28,767 nt of DNA, taken from positions 1 to 28,767 of the forward strand of contig CAZDAM010000035.1 of assembly GCA_964503595.1 (NCBI GenBank). Reading direction: 5' to 3'. Both the position numbers and the translations under genes were made by a program. This stretch comes from CAZDAM01 sp964503595 (GTDB taxonomy: Bacteria; Muiribacteriota; UBA6191). Positions 14,600 through 22,479 of the stretch are shown here, one piece after another (positions within the stretch are counted from its first letter, which is position 1; each line of letters opens with the position of its first letter). Under the pieces are notes generated by a model. The model saw only the letters and a list, made by a program, of their open reading frames with translations. It made no database searches and was not told where the DNA came from.

Positions 14600-15265
14600 T
14601 TATTTCCTTCTTAAGGCATTCAAAAGAAGTTCCCGGGCTTCCTGAGCCCTGCCCTGTTCCAGCATTTGCAGTAAAAGCCGGACATCTCCCTCCCCCAGAA
14701 TCAGGCGGGATGGATCCGGGCTGGACCGGGTTACCAGCGTTTCCAGGATTTTCTGGGCTTCCCGCAGGGATTTCAGATCCTCCTGGCGGTAATCCCCTAG
14801 CGAGAGGGAAACAGGAGCAAGACTGGTAAAAAGAGGGTGCACATCCTGAAGTGACGGTCTCAGGCTGCGAGTGGAATAACCCTGCTGCCGGATCTCGCGG
14901 ACCGTCCCTTCCAAAGCGCTGATGGCATATCCCAGACTGGTCTGGTTGAGGCCGGACTGCAAAAGCAGCAGCTCTCGCTGAAAGGCTCCGGAAGTAGCCG
15001 TATAAAATTCACTGAGGCGGCTTAACCAGCGGGCTGAAATCGAACCATCAAAATCCTGCATGCCTCTGATTTCCGAGGCCACCGAGGATTTATAGCCCTC
15101 AGCTGCATCCAAAAGCGGGCCACAATTACAAAAACGTCTGGATTTAAGCTCTTCAAGACACAGGGAAGTCTGAAGCAGCAAACCGGGCAATGCCTGGGGC
15201 TGGGCACAGACAAAGCCAGCCAAAAACACTCCCAGACTCAAGTGAATAAAGATTTTCGCAAGCAC
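14600..15265 (-). CDS. Unknown exported helical protein (GTG start)
   Basis: A 221-residue protein. With the GTG at 15265 the N-terminus is MLAKIFIHLSLGVFLAGFVCA, a good Sec signal with cleavage near VCA-QP. The mature part is mainly helical, with three cysteines at about 35-47 (SLCLEELKSRRFCNC), long amphipathic segments, and a C-terminal stretch that resembles a TPR-like hairpin (MLEQGRAQEARELLLNALRR). No family recognised. The longer frame starting with TTG at 15307 overlaps the promoter; a -10 box ends 10 bases before the GTG, and there is no Shine-Dalgarno sequence. It is first in the operon with the CinA-like and DUF1853 genes. Confidence 0.75.
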   Translation of the reverse strand: MLAKIFIHLSLGVFLAGFVCAQPQALPGLLLQTSLCLEELKSRRFCNCGPLLDAAEGYKSSVASEIRGMQDFDGSISARWLSRLSEFYTATSGAFQRELLLLQSGLNQTSLGYAISALEGTVREIRQQGYSTRSLRPSLQDVHPLFTSLAPVSLSLGDYRQEDLKSLREAQKILETLVTRSSPDPSRLILGEGDVRLLLQMLEQGRAQEARELLLNALRRK

Positions 15266-15275
15266 CTGAAAACCA

Positions 15276-15304
15276 ACTCTAGCGAATTCACTTGCTGATT
15301 GCAA
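15276..15304 (-). promoter_or_regulatory. Promoter of the exported protein/CinA-like operon
   Basis: TTGCAA (15299-15304), 17-bp spacer, TAGAGT (15276-15281), ending 10 bases before the GTG at 15265. It predicts a nearly leaderless transcript and fixes the GTG as start. Confidence 0.62.
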
Positions 15305-15335
15305 CAAATACGCGAAAACACTCTACCGCAGCGGA

Positions 15336-15364
15336 TTGACACCTAAAGTCATCATCCTTAAAAT
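15336..15364 (+). promoter_or_regulatory. Consensus sigma70 promoter of the SH3-like gene
   Basis: TTGACA (15336-15341), 17-bp spacer, TAAAAT (15359-15364), only 7 bases before the ATG at 15372. This is the best promoter in the window; the transcript should begin at or next to the start codon. Confidence 0.85.
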
Positions 15365-15371
15365 CCTGGCT

Positions 15372-17771
15372 ATGAGAAGAAACTCCCTGATTGCATTTGC
15401 GTTGACAGCCTCTATAGCCCCTTTTCCCATTTTTGCCGAGGACAGTCTCGGAATTGACGATATTTCCCGCACAGGTGGGGTCGCCCTGCAAGGCCCCAGT
15501 GTGGACTCGGAAAACGGCACTCTTTCGGTAGGAGACCTCCAGCTTGGACTGGGCGCGGATTCCCTTCAATCCAACTACACCGATCTGGCTCTGCGTTACA
15601 GCGAGCTGCAGGACTGGTTTGAAAACACCCTGGATTCCGATGCTGGACAATATGAAGGGATTGGCCGCTTCCTGTGGGGGAAAATCAATCAGAGTGCTGC
15701 TGCCCCCACAACTCAGACAGCCGCAGATGCCAACCAGGAAAGCATGCAGGAACTGGCCCGCACGGTTGTCATTGCCCAGTCCCTGAAACAGCGCCATCTT
15801 CAGGATCAGAATCTGATTGGTGAAAATGCCCCTGAGCACGAATTCTATTTCCGTCTTGTATCCAATCCCGGAGGTCGGCTTTTTGCGCTTAAGGAATACG
15901 ATGATTCCGGCTCCAGCACCCCGGCTCCGGTCAAAGTCAGGATTGCCACCCAGAACACCGGCCTTAGAGTACGCGGTCTTTTGAACCGGGATGAGGTTCT
16001 GGGCTCCCTTCCCAAGAACGCCGTGGTGGATGCCGAGGCTGTCATGCTCAAAGGCCTTCTGCCCGTTGGCTATCGGGTCCTGATTCCCAACCGTACCGAA
16101 AACCGCAATGGATTTGTTGCCGGGGCCTATGTTGCCGTGGAAGACGGAGAGGAAGTTTCTGTCATGACCGGGGGCGAACCCCGCTATGCCAGACTGAAGG
16201 GCAAAGCCTACCTCTTTGAAAAAATCTGGCAGTCCGTGGCCACCGGCGCCCGCAACCGGGCCGGACTGGTCGGGGATGCTCTGGCAGCCAACTCCCAGCC
16301 TTCAGCTCCAGCCCTGAGCACTACCACCGATTTCTTTGAAAATCTCAGCAACTGGTCCACTGCCAACAGGGTTTCCGAAGCCCTAAGCCCTCTGTCGACC
16401 CCTCAGGGTGGTCTGGATCTCCCTCTCGCTCCAGAACTCCAGGAACTGGCTGAAGATGAAAGATTCCGGGACTTTTTCGATCCGACAACCGGAATCAGCC
16501 AGGAAAAACTCCAGACTCTCATGGCCCAGCAGACTTCCGCAGAAGAAGTCCAGGCCATTGAAGCCCGTGTTGTTGCCTTTACCCAACGCTACGAAGAAAT
16601 CATGCAGAGCCAGTCTCTGCAGAACTACCTGCGCGATGCCCGGAATTTCCGTACCCTTGAAGCTGAGCTTCCTCAGATCAACGCTCCCATGGAAGCCATT
16701 GCTACCAGTGGAGTTTCTCTGGAAAACATTGATGAGGGTGCCAACCCCGAGCTTCACAGACTTGCTTCCATTCTCAACGATGAAGAACTGGCCCCCTACC
16801 TTCAGGATGGCCGCATGAACTTAAGCACTCTCGCCAGCCGCTTTGCCAACCCTGGCGAAGGCAACAGCCTTCTGCAAACGGTTGGGATTGGCCGGAATGA
16901 AATGCCCATCCGGGCCTCCGTCTTACGCCGTCTTCAAGAAGCAGCTCAAAGCCTCAGAAGCATTGATGTCGGCCGTCTGAGTGCCGAGGTCCACGGCCAG
17001 GCCGGCGCCGAGCGCCCTGTTCCGGAAGTCGTTGCCGAAGAAGCTCCTGCTCAGGGAGGTGCTGAAGAGGCCCCCGCTCCTTTGACCGAAACGCCTGATT
17101 TCACTTCCGCCCGAAGCTTTGCCCGTTTTGCCTTTGCCTTTGTTCCCAATATCGGCGGTAGTAACGTTCAAGCCATGGAAGATATTACCCAGCCCAGCAT
17201 TTCTGATCGCTCTCACCGCCTGATCTTCTCCTACCGTTTTCAGAAACACATGGCCGAAAAACTCAATATTCTGGGCCCTGACCCGGAAAGCTATCCTCTA
17301 ACCAACGCCCTCTTCTTTGATTATGTCGGTCCAAATAACAATGCTACGGTTCTGTATCAGGACAATTACGCGGAAACCAGTGCCATCGGACCTTCTGAAA
17401 TTGAAGGTATGCGCAATGGCTTCATGGGCATGAAGCTTGAGGTCATGGAACTTGATGGCAATCCCCTTGATTTCAGCGCTCTTGGGGCAGAGAAAGGTGA
17501 TTTCTTCAACGAAATGGTTGGAGTTCAGTACACCGGCAATCATGCCACCACCCTCTTCGCCCTTTATATCCTCAAAGCCAACGGACAGCTTGACCGGGTT
17601 CCTCAGGATCTGTGGGCTCCAGCTCTTGAAGCATGGCGGCAGGTTCTGGAAACCGAGCAAGCTTCCGGCATGGGCCCCACATCTCCTATTACCCGTCTGG
17701 CCGATGCCCTGATCCGGGAAGCCGGAGCCCTGCTCGAGGCTGAAATCGCCGAAATTTCTTCCTCTCAATGA
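15372..17771 (+). CDS. Large exported protein with SH3-like domain
   Basis: A 799-residue protein with a Sec signal (MRRNSLIAFALTASIAPFPIFA). About residues 187-254 form a bacterial-SH3-like module (RIATQNTGLRVRGLLNRDEVLG, then KNAVVDAEA and NGFVAGAYVAV); such modules typically bind peptidoglycan or peptides. The middle (300-560) is helical, acidic and Gln/Leu-rich; an Ala/Pro/Glu linker (about 555-585) leads to a C-terminal domain (590-799) with a beta/aromatic part and a helical tail. No catalytic motif recognised. The ATG at 15372 is chosen because the signal peptide begins there and a perfect -35 hexamer occupies 15336-15341. Its stop overlaps the next gene by ATGA. Probably an envelope scaffold acting with the Sel1/TPR protein. 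Confidence 0.85.
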   Translation: MRRNSLIAFALTASIAPFPIFAEDSLGIDDISRTGGVALQGPSVDSENGTLSVGDLQLGLGADSLQSNYTDLALRYSELQDWFENTLDSDAGQYEGIGRFLWGKINQSAAAPTTQTAADANQESMQELARTVVIAQSLKQRHLQDQNLIGENAPEHEFYFRLVSNPGGRLFALKEYDDSGSSTPAPVKVRIATQNTGLRVRGLLNRDEVLGSLPKNAVVDAEAVMLKGLLPVGYRVLIPNRTENRNGFVAGAYVAVEDGEEVSVMTGGEPRYARLKGKAYLFEKIWQSVATGARNRAGLVGDALAANSQPSAPALSTTTDFFENLSNWSTANRVSEALSPLSTPQGGLDLPLAPELQELAEDERFRDFFDPTTGISQEKLQTLMAQQTSAEEVQAIEARVVAFTQRYEEIMQSQSLQNYLRDARNFRTLEAELPQINAPMEAIATSGVSLENIDEGANPELHRLASILNDEELAPYLQDGRMNLSTLASRFANPGEGNSLLQTVGIGRNEMPIRASVLRRLQEAAQSLRSIDVGRLSAEVHGQAGAERPVPEVVAEEAPAQGGAEEAPAPLTETPDFTSARSFARFAFAFVPNIGGSNVQAMEDITQPSISDRSHRLIFSYRFQKHMAEKLNILGPDPESYPLTNALFFDYVGPNNNATVLYQDNYAETSAIGPSEIEGMRNGFMGMKLEVMELDGNPLDFSALGAEKGDFFNEMVGVQYTGNHATTLFALYILKANGQLDRVPQDLWAPALEAWRQVLETEQASGMGPTSPITRLADALIREAGALLEAEIAEISSSQ

Positions 17772-18547
17772 TACGCGTTCTGCTCTTCTTGGGGATCTTC
17801 AGCCTTGGCTGGTGTAGCTCTGAACCAGATCAGCTTTATGACGATGGCATGCAGGCCATGCGCCGCCGGGACTACAGGACCGGCGGTAGTCTGCTTCTTA
17901 AGGCGGCCCGTTTAGGCCATGTCAAATCCATGCGCCGGCTCTCCCAGATCTATGAAAGAGGTATCGGAACTCAGGCTGATGTGGACAAAGCCCGCCACTG
18001 GAAGGAACTGGCCAGGAAAGCCTACGATGAGAAGCAAAAAGCCGAAGAGCCCGGCCTGAGCCTCAAACTGCCTCCATCTCAGACTTCCTCGATCAAGGTG
18101 GCCCGAAATCTCGCCTCCCAGTCCGAATACTATCTTGAGGAAGGAGACTGGAAACAGGCTTTAAGCTACGCGGATGCCGCCCTTTTTGTGGACTACAATC
18201 CGGCGATTCTGGTTTTTCGGCTGCGTGCCCTGGAAAGGCTTCATCCCGAAAATTTCGCCCTTGTGGATCAGGAATACCGCCTGGCAATCAAGAACTTCTT
18301 TTACCCGGAAATCCTGGAAATGTACGGGTATTTCCTGATGAAAATGAAGGACTACCGTACTGCCCATAGTATGTTTTCCAAAGCTGCTGTAGAAGAAAAC
18401 AAAAGCCCTTTCTGGGTCTATACCGGTCTTTGTGAGACCGCCTTTTTGCTAGGAGACCCCGAAGCCTCGGCCTGGCTGGAAAAAGCCCGCCGGCTTTATC
18501 CGGATCACCCCGATGTCAAAAGGCTTGAAAGCCTTATCGGCTCTTGA
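17768..18547 (+). CDS. Exported Sel1/TPR repeat protein
   Basis: A 259-residue protein with an N-terminal signal (MIRVLLFLGIFSLGWCSS). The Cys at 16 could be lipidated, but Trp at -1 is unusual for a lipobox, so soluble export is equally likely. Residues 24-90 contain Sel1-type helix pairs (GGSLLLKAARLGHVKSMRRL, then YERGIGTQADVDKARHW), and 115-255 contain TPR-like pairs ending in ARRLYPDHPDVKRLESL. These folds bind partner proteins. It is translationally coupled (ATGA) to the large SH3-like gene, so the partner is probably that protein. The last 14 bases overlap the convergent aspartate-semialdehyde dehydrogenase gene. Confidence 0.84.
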   Translation: MIRVLLFLGIFSLGWCSSEPDQLYDDGMQAMRRRDYRTGGSLLLKAARLGHVKSMRRLSQIYERGIGTQADVDKARHWKELARKAYDEKQKAEEPGLSLKLPPSQTSSIKVARNLASQSEYYLEEGDWKQALSYADAALFVDYNPAILVFRLRALERLHPENFALVDQEYRLAIKNFFYPEILEMYGYFLMKMKDYRTAHSMFSKAAVEENKSPFWVYTGLCETAFLLGDPEASAWLEKARRLYPDHPDVKRLESLIGS

Positions 18548-19514
18548 ATTCCTGATAGGCTTTCAGATTGGCCAAGGCCGCTCCGGCGGCCCCACGCACC
18601 AGATTATGGCCCAAAGCCACCAGGGCAATGCTTCTGGGATCAGTCCCCTGCCGGATTTTACCGATATGGGTACGCATATCAAAGGCATGCAGAACCCGAC
18701 GGGTCTGAGGCATGTTTTCGGCTTCCCAGAGCTTCCACCCCTGGGGAAATTCACGTTCAAACTCAACAATCTTCTCCTTGAGAAGCGCAACCGAAATGTC
18801 CTGCTTCATACGAACCTGAAGACAGACCAGATGCCCATCCACAACCGGAACCCGGTTGGCCTGGGCCGTGATCTGAAAAGCCGCCGGGGATTCCAATGTC
18901 CCCAGAATCTTACGGGACTCGCGCTCCATTTTCGCCTCTTCACCAGAAATAAAGGGAATGACAGACCCCAGCAAATCCATACTGGGGACTCCCGGCAGCC
19001 CGGCCCCACTGGCGGCCTGGAGAGTCACCGCATGAACTTCTTCCACTTCACCAAGACGGCTTAGGGGATAAAGCCCCATGCTTAAAAATACCGTGGAACA
19101 GTTGGGGTTGGTCACCAGGGACCCTTTCCAGGGCTGTTTCTTAACAAGATTCAGATGATCAGGATTGATTTCGGGAATCAGAAGCGGGACATCCGCCCGC
19201 ATCCGGTAAGCTGAGGCATTCGAGAAAACCTCACAGCCTTTTTCGCAGAGCATGACTTCCACATCTTTGGCAATTTCCGCAGGCAAGGCAGAAACAACAG
19301 CTCCCGTGACCTCATCAAAACCTTTCAGGACTTTCCGGTGAACCTCGGTGGGCAGATCTTCCTGTCCCCTCCATTCCACCTGGGAACCATAGGTCTTACC
19401 GATCCGGCTTTCGCTGGCAACAAGTTCTCCAAGCTCAAGAGCAGGATCCAGAAGGATCATTTCGACCAGTTTCTGACCGACCATTCCAGTCGCACCCAAA
19501 ACACTTATCCGCAT
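18534..19514 (-). CDS. asd: Aspartate-semialdehyde dehydrogenase (fungal/archaeal type)
   Basis: A 326-residue enzyme that reduces aspartyl phosphate to aspartate semialdehyde with NADPH, on the path to lysine, diaminopimelate, threonine and methionine. Visible features: nucleotide-binding GATGMVG (7-13), SNASAYRM (98-105), active-site Cys139 in TNPNCST, and AASGAG after it. The blocks match the fungal/archaeal branch rather than the enterobacterial one. The ATG at 19514 is chosen because the Rossmann motif begins 3-4 residues later and GGGGAG lies 6 bases upstream; an upstream TTG at 19538 would duplicate an MRIS start. It follows the nuclease gene by one base and is the last gene of the operon led by the Clp-type ATPase. 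Confidence 0.95.
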   Translation of the reverse strand: MRISVLGATGMVGQKLVEMILLDPALELGELVASESRIGKTYGSQVEWRGQEDLPTEVHRKVLKGFDEVTGAVVSALPAEIAKDVEVMLCEKGCEVFSNASAYRMRADVPLLIPEINPDHLNLVKKQPWKGSLVTNPNCSTVFLSMGLYPLSRLGEVEEVHAVTLQAASGAGLPGVPSMDLLGSVIPFISGEEAKMERESRKILGTLESPAAFQITAQANRVPVVDGHLVCLQVRMKQDISVALLKEKIVEFEREFPQGWKLWEAENMPQTRRVLHAFDMRTHIGKIRQGTDPRSIALVALGHNLVRGAAGAALANLKAYQEFKSR

Positions 19515-19515
19515 A

Positions 19516-20283
19516 TTACTCCCCAAAGATATCCTCAAGCATGAGAGCCAGCCGAACTCCGGCCTGACGCAGTCTTAAGAACAGAATGGGGCGAGCCTGA
19601 AAGCAGTATTCCCACTGAATATTCTTTTCCTGCCCCACATTATAAATGGTATCCAGATACTGTCCGTTTTCTTCTGCCCAGTCGATCACATCAAGCGTAT
19701 TCCATTTCTGAATCTCATCAAGAGTGGGCTCGGTGGCAAAATCCGCCAGATCCCGAAAGCCAAGCTCCAGATCCGCAAACAGTTTTTCATCCCAGACATA
19801 GTGCAGATTCGTGGGCGTTCCAAAGAATTTCAGTTCAAAAAGATTGCCGCCCTGATCTTCCCCTCGACCTCCGGTATGAAGGGGCTGATGCAAATCACCG
19901 ACCAGATGGATCAACCATTTCAAAGCTTCTGCCTGCTCTTTTTTCGTTTTCAGGGCTCCACCCTTTAAAGCCTGATGCAGCTCCGGGATCTTCTGAAGGA
20001 TATTCACCAGCATGGTTCTGGGTTCCTTTTCATGAAATTCCCGCCCCTTGAAGGTCACCCAGTGCCAAAAATCAGCGTGCTTCCATTCGGAAAGATTACG
20101 CATGTCATCACTCCAGTTGGCTTCCATCCAGAGCTTGCGCCCATCAAGCAGGGCCTCGACTTTGCTACGGGTCGAATCCGTAAGCAGCCGATCGGCAATT
20201 TCAGCGACTGTGCGATGACCCGTTTTTCCCCAGGAAAACAGATTCTGGGAAAAAGCCAGGGTTAGTAAAATCAACCATTTCAT
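19516..20283 (-). CDS. Secreted S1/P1-family zinc nuclease
   Basis: A 255-residue exported phosphodiesterase of the S1/P1 family, which degrades single-stranded DNA and RNA with three zinc ions. The signal (MKWLILLTLAFSQNLFS) is followed directly by Trp18, the N-terminal zinc ligand of the mature enzyme. Other ligands are visible: His23 (KTGHR), Asp59/60 (NWSDD), His74, His126, Asp130, and His136 in IHLVGDLHQPLH, plus the GGRGEDQGGN loop (138-147) and NLHYVWDE (159-166). All appear intact, and the length is normal for bacterial members. The ATG overlaps the TPR gene stop (ATGA). It likely supplies nucleotides and phosphate from external nucleic acid. Confidence 0.95.
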   Translation of the reverse strand: MKWLILLTLAFSQNLFSWGKTGHRTVAEIADRLLTDSTRSKVEALLDGRKLWMEANWSDDMRNLSEWKHADFWHWVTFKGREFHEKEPRTMLVNILQKIPELHQALKGGALKTKKEQAEALKWLIHLVGDLHQPLHTGGRGEDQGGNLFELKFFGTPTNLHYVWDEKLFADLELGFRDLADFATEPTLDEIQKWNTLDVIDWAEENGQYLDTIYNVGQEKNIQWEYCFQARPILFLRLRQAGVRLALMLEDIFGE

Positions 20284-21707
20284 GTAATGGGGACTCCTTC
20301 ATCAATCAAATCCAGAAATGCCGGTTCAGCCCGAAGATTCCTGAGGCAGGGATTGCGGCGGGCATGGGCTCTCCAGCGAGAATCACGCCCAACAGCTTCA
20401 CGCAAATGGGCCAAAGACTCATGGATCTGGCCAAGAACCGCAAAAGAGGACGCGGCAAAATAATGCAGAGTGGCATTCTGTGGATGCAGAATCAAAGCAG
20501 ATAATGCCTCATGCAAAGCCCTCTCGTGGTCCTGATGAGCGGCAAAATGCAGATAGATTCCTTCCCAGAAACCACTCCATCCCGAACAGAGCTTGCGCAG
20601 AAATTCCAGATCCTTCTCAAGTTCCTCCATCAGGGAAGAGGATTCCAGCAGAATCAGGAGGGTATCCTTGTCACGAAGCCCCAGAGAAAATCCCTCCAGA
20701 GCAAAGGCTCGGGCCAGCCGGGTTCTTTGGGTGGCATGATGCAAAAGACAGAGTTTTTCAGAAATCAGGGCCTGATCCGAAGAATCATCCGTCATGGCTC
20801 TTGCCTGCATCAAAAGCTGCTCGGCACGACTGTATTCCCCCATTCTGAGGGAGGTTTCTGCCAAATCCATCAAAAGGGAGGCGTCATCTTCCTGGGCCCG
20901 GGCAGCTTCAAAATGTTCACGGGCTTTCTGAAACTCACCTTCATCCAGATAGAGCCGACCCAGCCAGCGGTGCACCTCAACCTGTTCGGAATCCACCCCG
21001 ATGCAGTGTAAAAGAGCCTTTTTGGCAGCAATCCGGTTACCCGATCGCAGACGGGCCAAACCCAGGCGAAACAAGTACTGACAGAGCTTTTTCGGTTCTT
21101 CTTCCCGGTGAGCCAGGATTTCAAGCACCGTGGCTGCCTCGGAGTACTCTCCCAGCTCCTCAAGTCCCCTGGCCAGACCTGTCATGGCCCGGAAATTGTA
21201 TTTTTCCTTCTGCAGGGCCCGTCTGAAATATTCCACAGCCAGGAGGATCTCTCCCTGCAGGGCATGGACCTCAGCCAGCCAGCAATAAGTGGACGCCCGG
21301 GCTCGACGGGTCTGAACCAATGCTCCCAGACCTTCCTGAGCCTTCTGAAATTCTCCGAGAGTCAGCTGGATGAGGCTCCAGCGTTCCAGAATATCCGGAT
21401 CTTCCGGATCCAGCCGGCGCGCTCTTTCCATCATCTTGGCCGCGGCCTGAGTATCATCGAGATTATAAAGCAGTTGAGACAAATCGCAGTAAAGCGAAGC
21501 ATTCGAGGGCTCAAGGCTCAAGGCCGCCTGCATGGAAGTCACGGCTTCTTCAGTCAGGCCCAGCTGGGCCTGACAGCGGGCCCGAATCACATGAAAAAGC
21601 ACATGGGATTTCAGATGTGGCTCAAAGCGCCGGGCCTGCTCCAGAGCTTTTTCGTACTGACCCTCCTCATAAAGGGCCTGAATCATTTGAATGGGATCAA
21701 CAGCCAT
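20280..21707 (-). CDS. TPR-repeat protein
   Basis: A 475-residue cytoplasmic protein made of about ten tetratricopeptide repeats. Clear examples are LYEEGQYEKALEQARRF (12-28), CQAQLGLTEEAVTSMQAAL, DLSQLLYNLDDTQAAAKMM and LYLDEGEFQKAREHFEAA. It has no signal peptide. TPR arrays hold protein complexes together; nothing indicates a specific partner. The start codon lies inside the end of mazG (11-base overlap) and the stop overlaps the nuclease start by ATGA, so the protein is made together with MazG and the nuclease. It could be named only as a TPR protein. Confidence 0.88.
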   Translation of the reverse strand: MAVDPIQMIQALYEEGQYEKALEQARRFEPHLKSHVLFHVIRARCQAQLGLTEEAVTSMQAALSLEPSNASLYCDLSQLLYNLDDTQAAAKMMERARRLDPEDPDILERWSLIQLTLGEFQKAQEGLGALVQTRRARASTYCWLAEVHALQGEILLAVEYFRRALQKEKYNFRAMTGLARGLEELGEYSEAATVLEILAHREEEPKKLCQYLFRLGLARLRSGNRIAAKKALLHCIGVDSEQVEVHRWLGRLYLDEGEFQKAREHFEAARAQEDDASLLMDLAETSLRMGEYSRAEQLLMQARAMTDDSSDQALISEKLCLLHHATQRTRLARAFALEGFSLGLRDKDTLLILLESSSLMEELEKDLEFLRKLCSGWSGFWEGIYLHFAAHQDHERALHEALSALILHPQNATLHYFAASSFAVLGQIHESLAHLREAVGRDSRWRAHARRNPCLRNLRAEPAFLDLIDEGVPIT

Positions 21708-22479
21708 GTTTGAGGCGCTCCCAGAGCGACTCCTTTTCTTCGTAGGTCATGGAATTCAGATCCAGCCCTTCTGATGCAATAGCCGCGGTGTATTTCTGCC
21801 AGCGCTTCATCAGCTTGCTTTCCGCCTGTTTGAGCAGCTCCTCGGAGCTCAGACCGAACTCAGCAGCAGCACTTACTGAAGCCAGAATCAGATCCGCGAG
21901 CTCTTCACGCAGGCGCAGAGGTTCATCAAGAACCTCACGGACTTCCTGAACTTCTTCTTCCACTTTGCTCAGAGCCTGGGTGGGATGCTCAAAGCGAAAC
22001 CCGGAATCCTTGAGCTCCTTCAGAATCTTATCAATTCTCAGAAGGCCCGGGAGATAGGCATGTTTCCTGAAAGGATCAGGGGTTTCCGTCTCGCCTTTTT
22101 CCTCGATTTTGATTTTCTGCCAGGCTTCTTCAACACTTAAACCATTGGCATTATAATTCTCATCAAAAATATGGGGATGGCGACGAATCATTTTCTCACT
22201 GATTCGTATGGCTACTGTATCCAGGGTGATGCACCCTTCTGTGGATTCCTCCAAAAGACGGGAATGCAGATAAACCTGCAACAGAAGATCCCCCAGTTCC
22301 TCTTCCATATCCTCCTGGGAATGGCGATCCATCGCATCCAGAAACTCCCAGCATTCCTCCAGAAGATATTTCCGAAGGCTCTGATGATCCTGTTTCAGAT
22401 CCCAGGGACATCCCTTTTCAGGATGTCTCAGTCGGGCGACAATCTCCTGAAAATATTTCAGGGGCTGATCACGGTGCAT
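21697..22479 (-). CDS. mazG: MazG nucleoside triphosphate pyrophosphohydrolase
   Basis: A 260-residue protein with two MazG domains, close to the size of the E. coli enzyme. The first domain has the start block RHPEKGCPWDLKQDHQSL (18-35) and the metal-binding pairs EECWE (41-45) and EELGDLL (60-66); the second has KVEEEVQEV and LREELADLIL. The enzyme hydrolyses NTPs to NMPs and pyrophosphate; in E. coli it lowers (p)ppGpp or cleans nucleotide pools. The ATG at 22479 is chosen: GAGGAGG lies 9 bases upstream and homologous sequence begins there. An upstream in-frame ATG would add 16 residues inside the Clp-type gene. It overlaps the Clp-type gene by 11 bases and the TPR gene by 11 bases. Confidence 0.95.
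   Translation of the reverse strand: MHRDQPLKYFQEIVARLRHPEKGCPWDLKQDHQSLRKYLLEECWEFLDAMDRHSQEDMEEELGDLLLQVYLHSRLLEESTEGCITLDTVAIRISEKMIRRHPHIFDENYNANGLSVEEAWQKIKIEEKGETETPDPFRKHAYLPGLLRIDKILKELKDSGFRFEHPTQALSKVEEEVQEVREVLDEPLRLREELADLILASVSAAAEFGLSSEELLKQAESKLMKRWQKYTAAIASEGLDLNSMTYEEKESLWERLKHGC

Noticed and set aside
15336..15371. Upstream TTG start of the SH3-like gene.
   Set aside because: The TTG is the first three bases of the -35 hexamer TTGACA, so it cannot be in the transcript.
19515..19538. TTG start 24 bases upstream of asd.
   Set aside because: It lies inside the nuclease coding region and the family starts at the ATG with a GGGGAG site.
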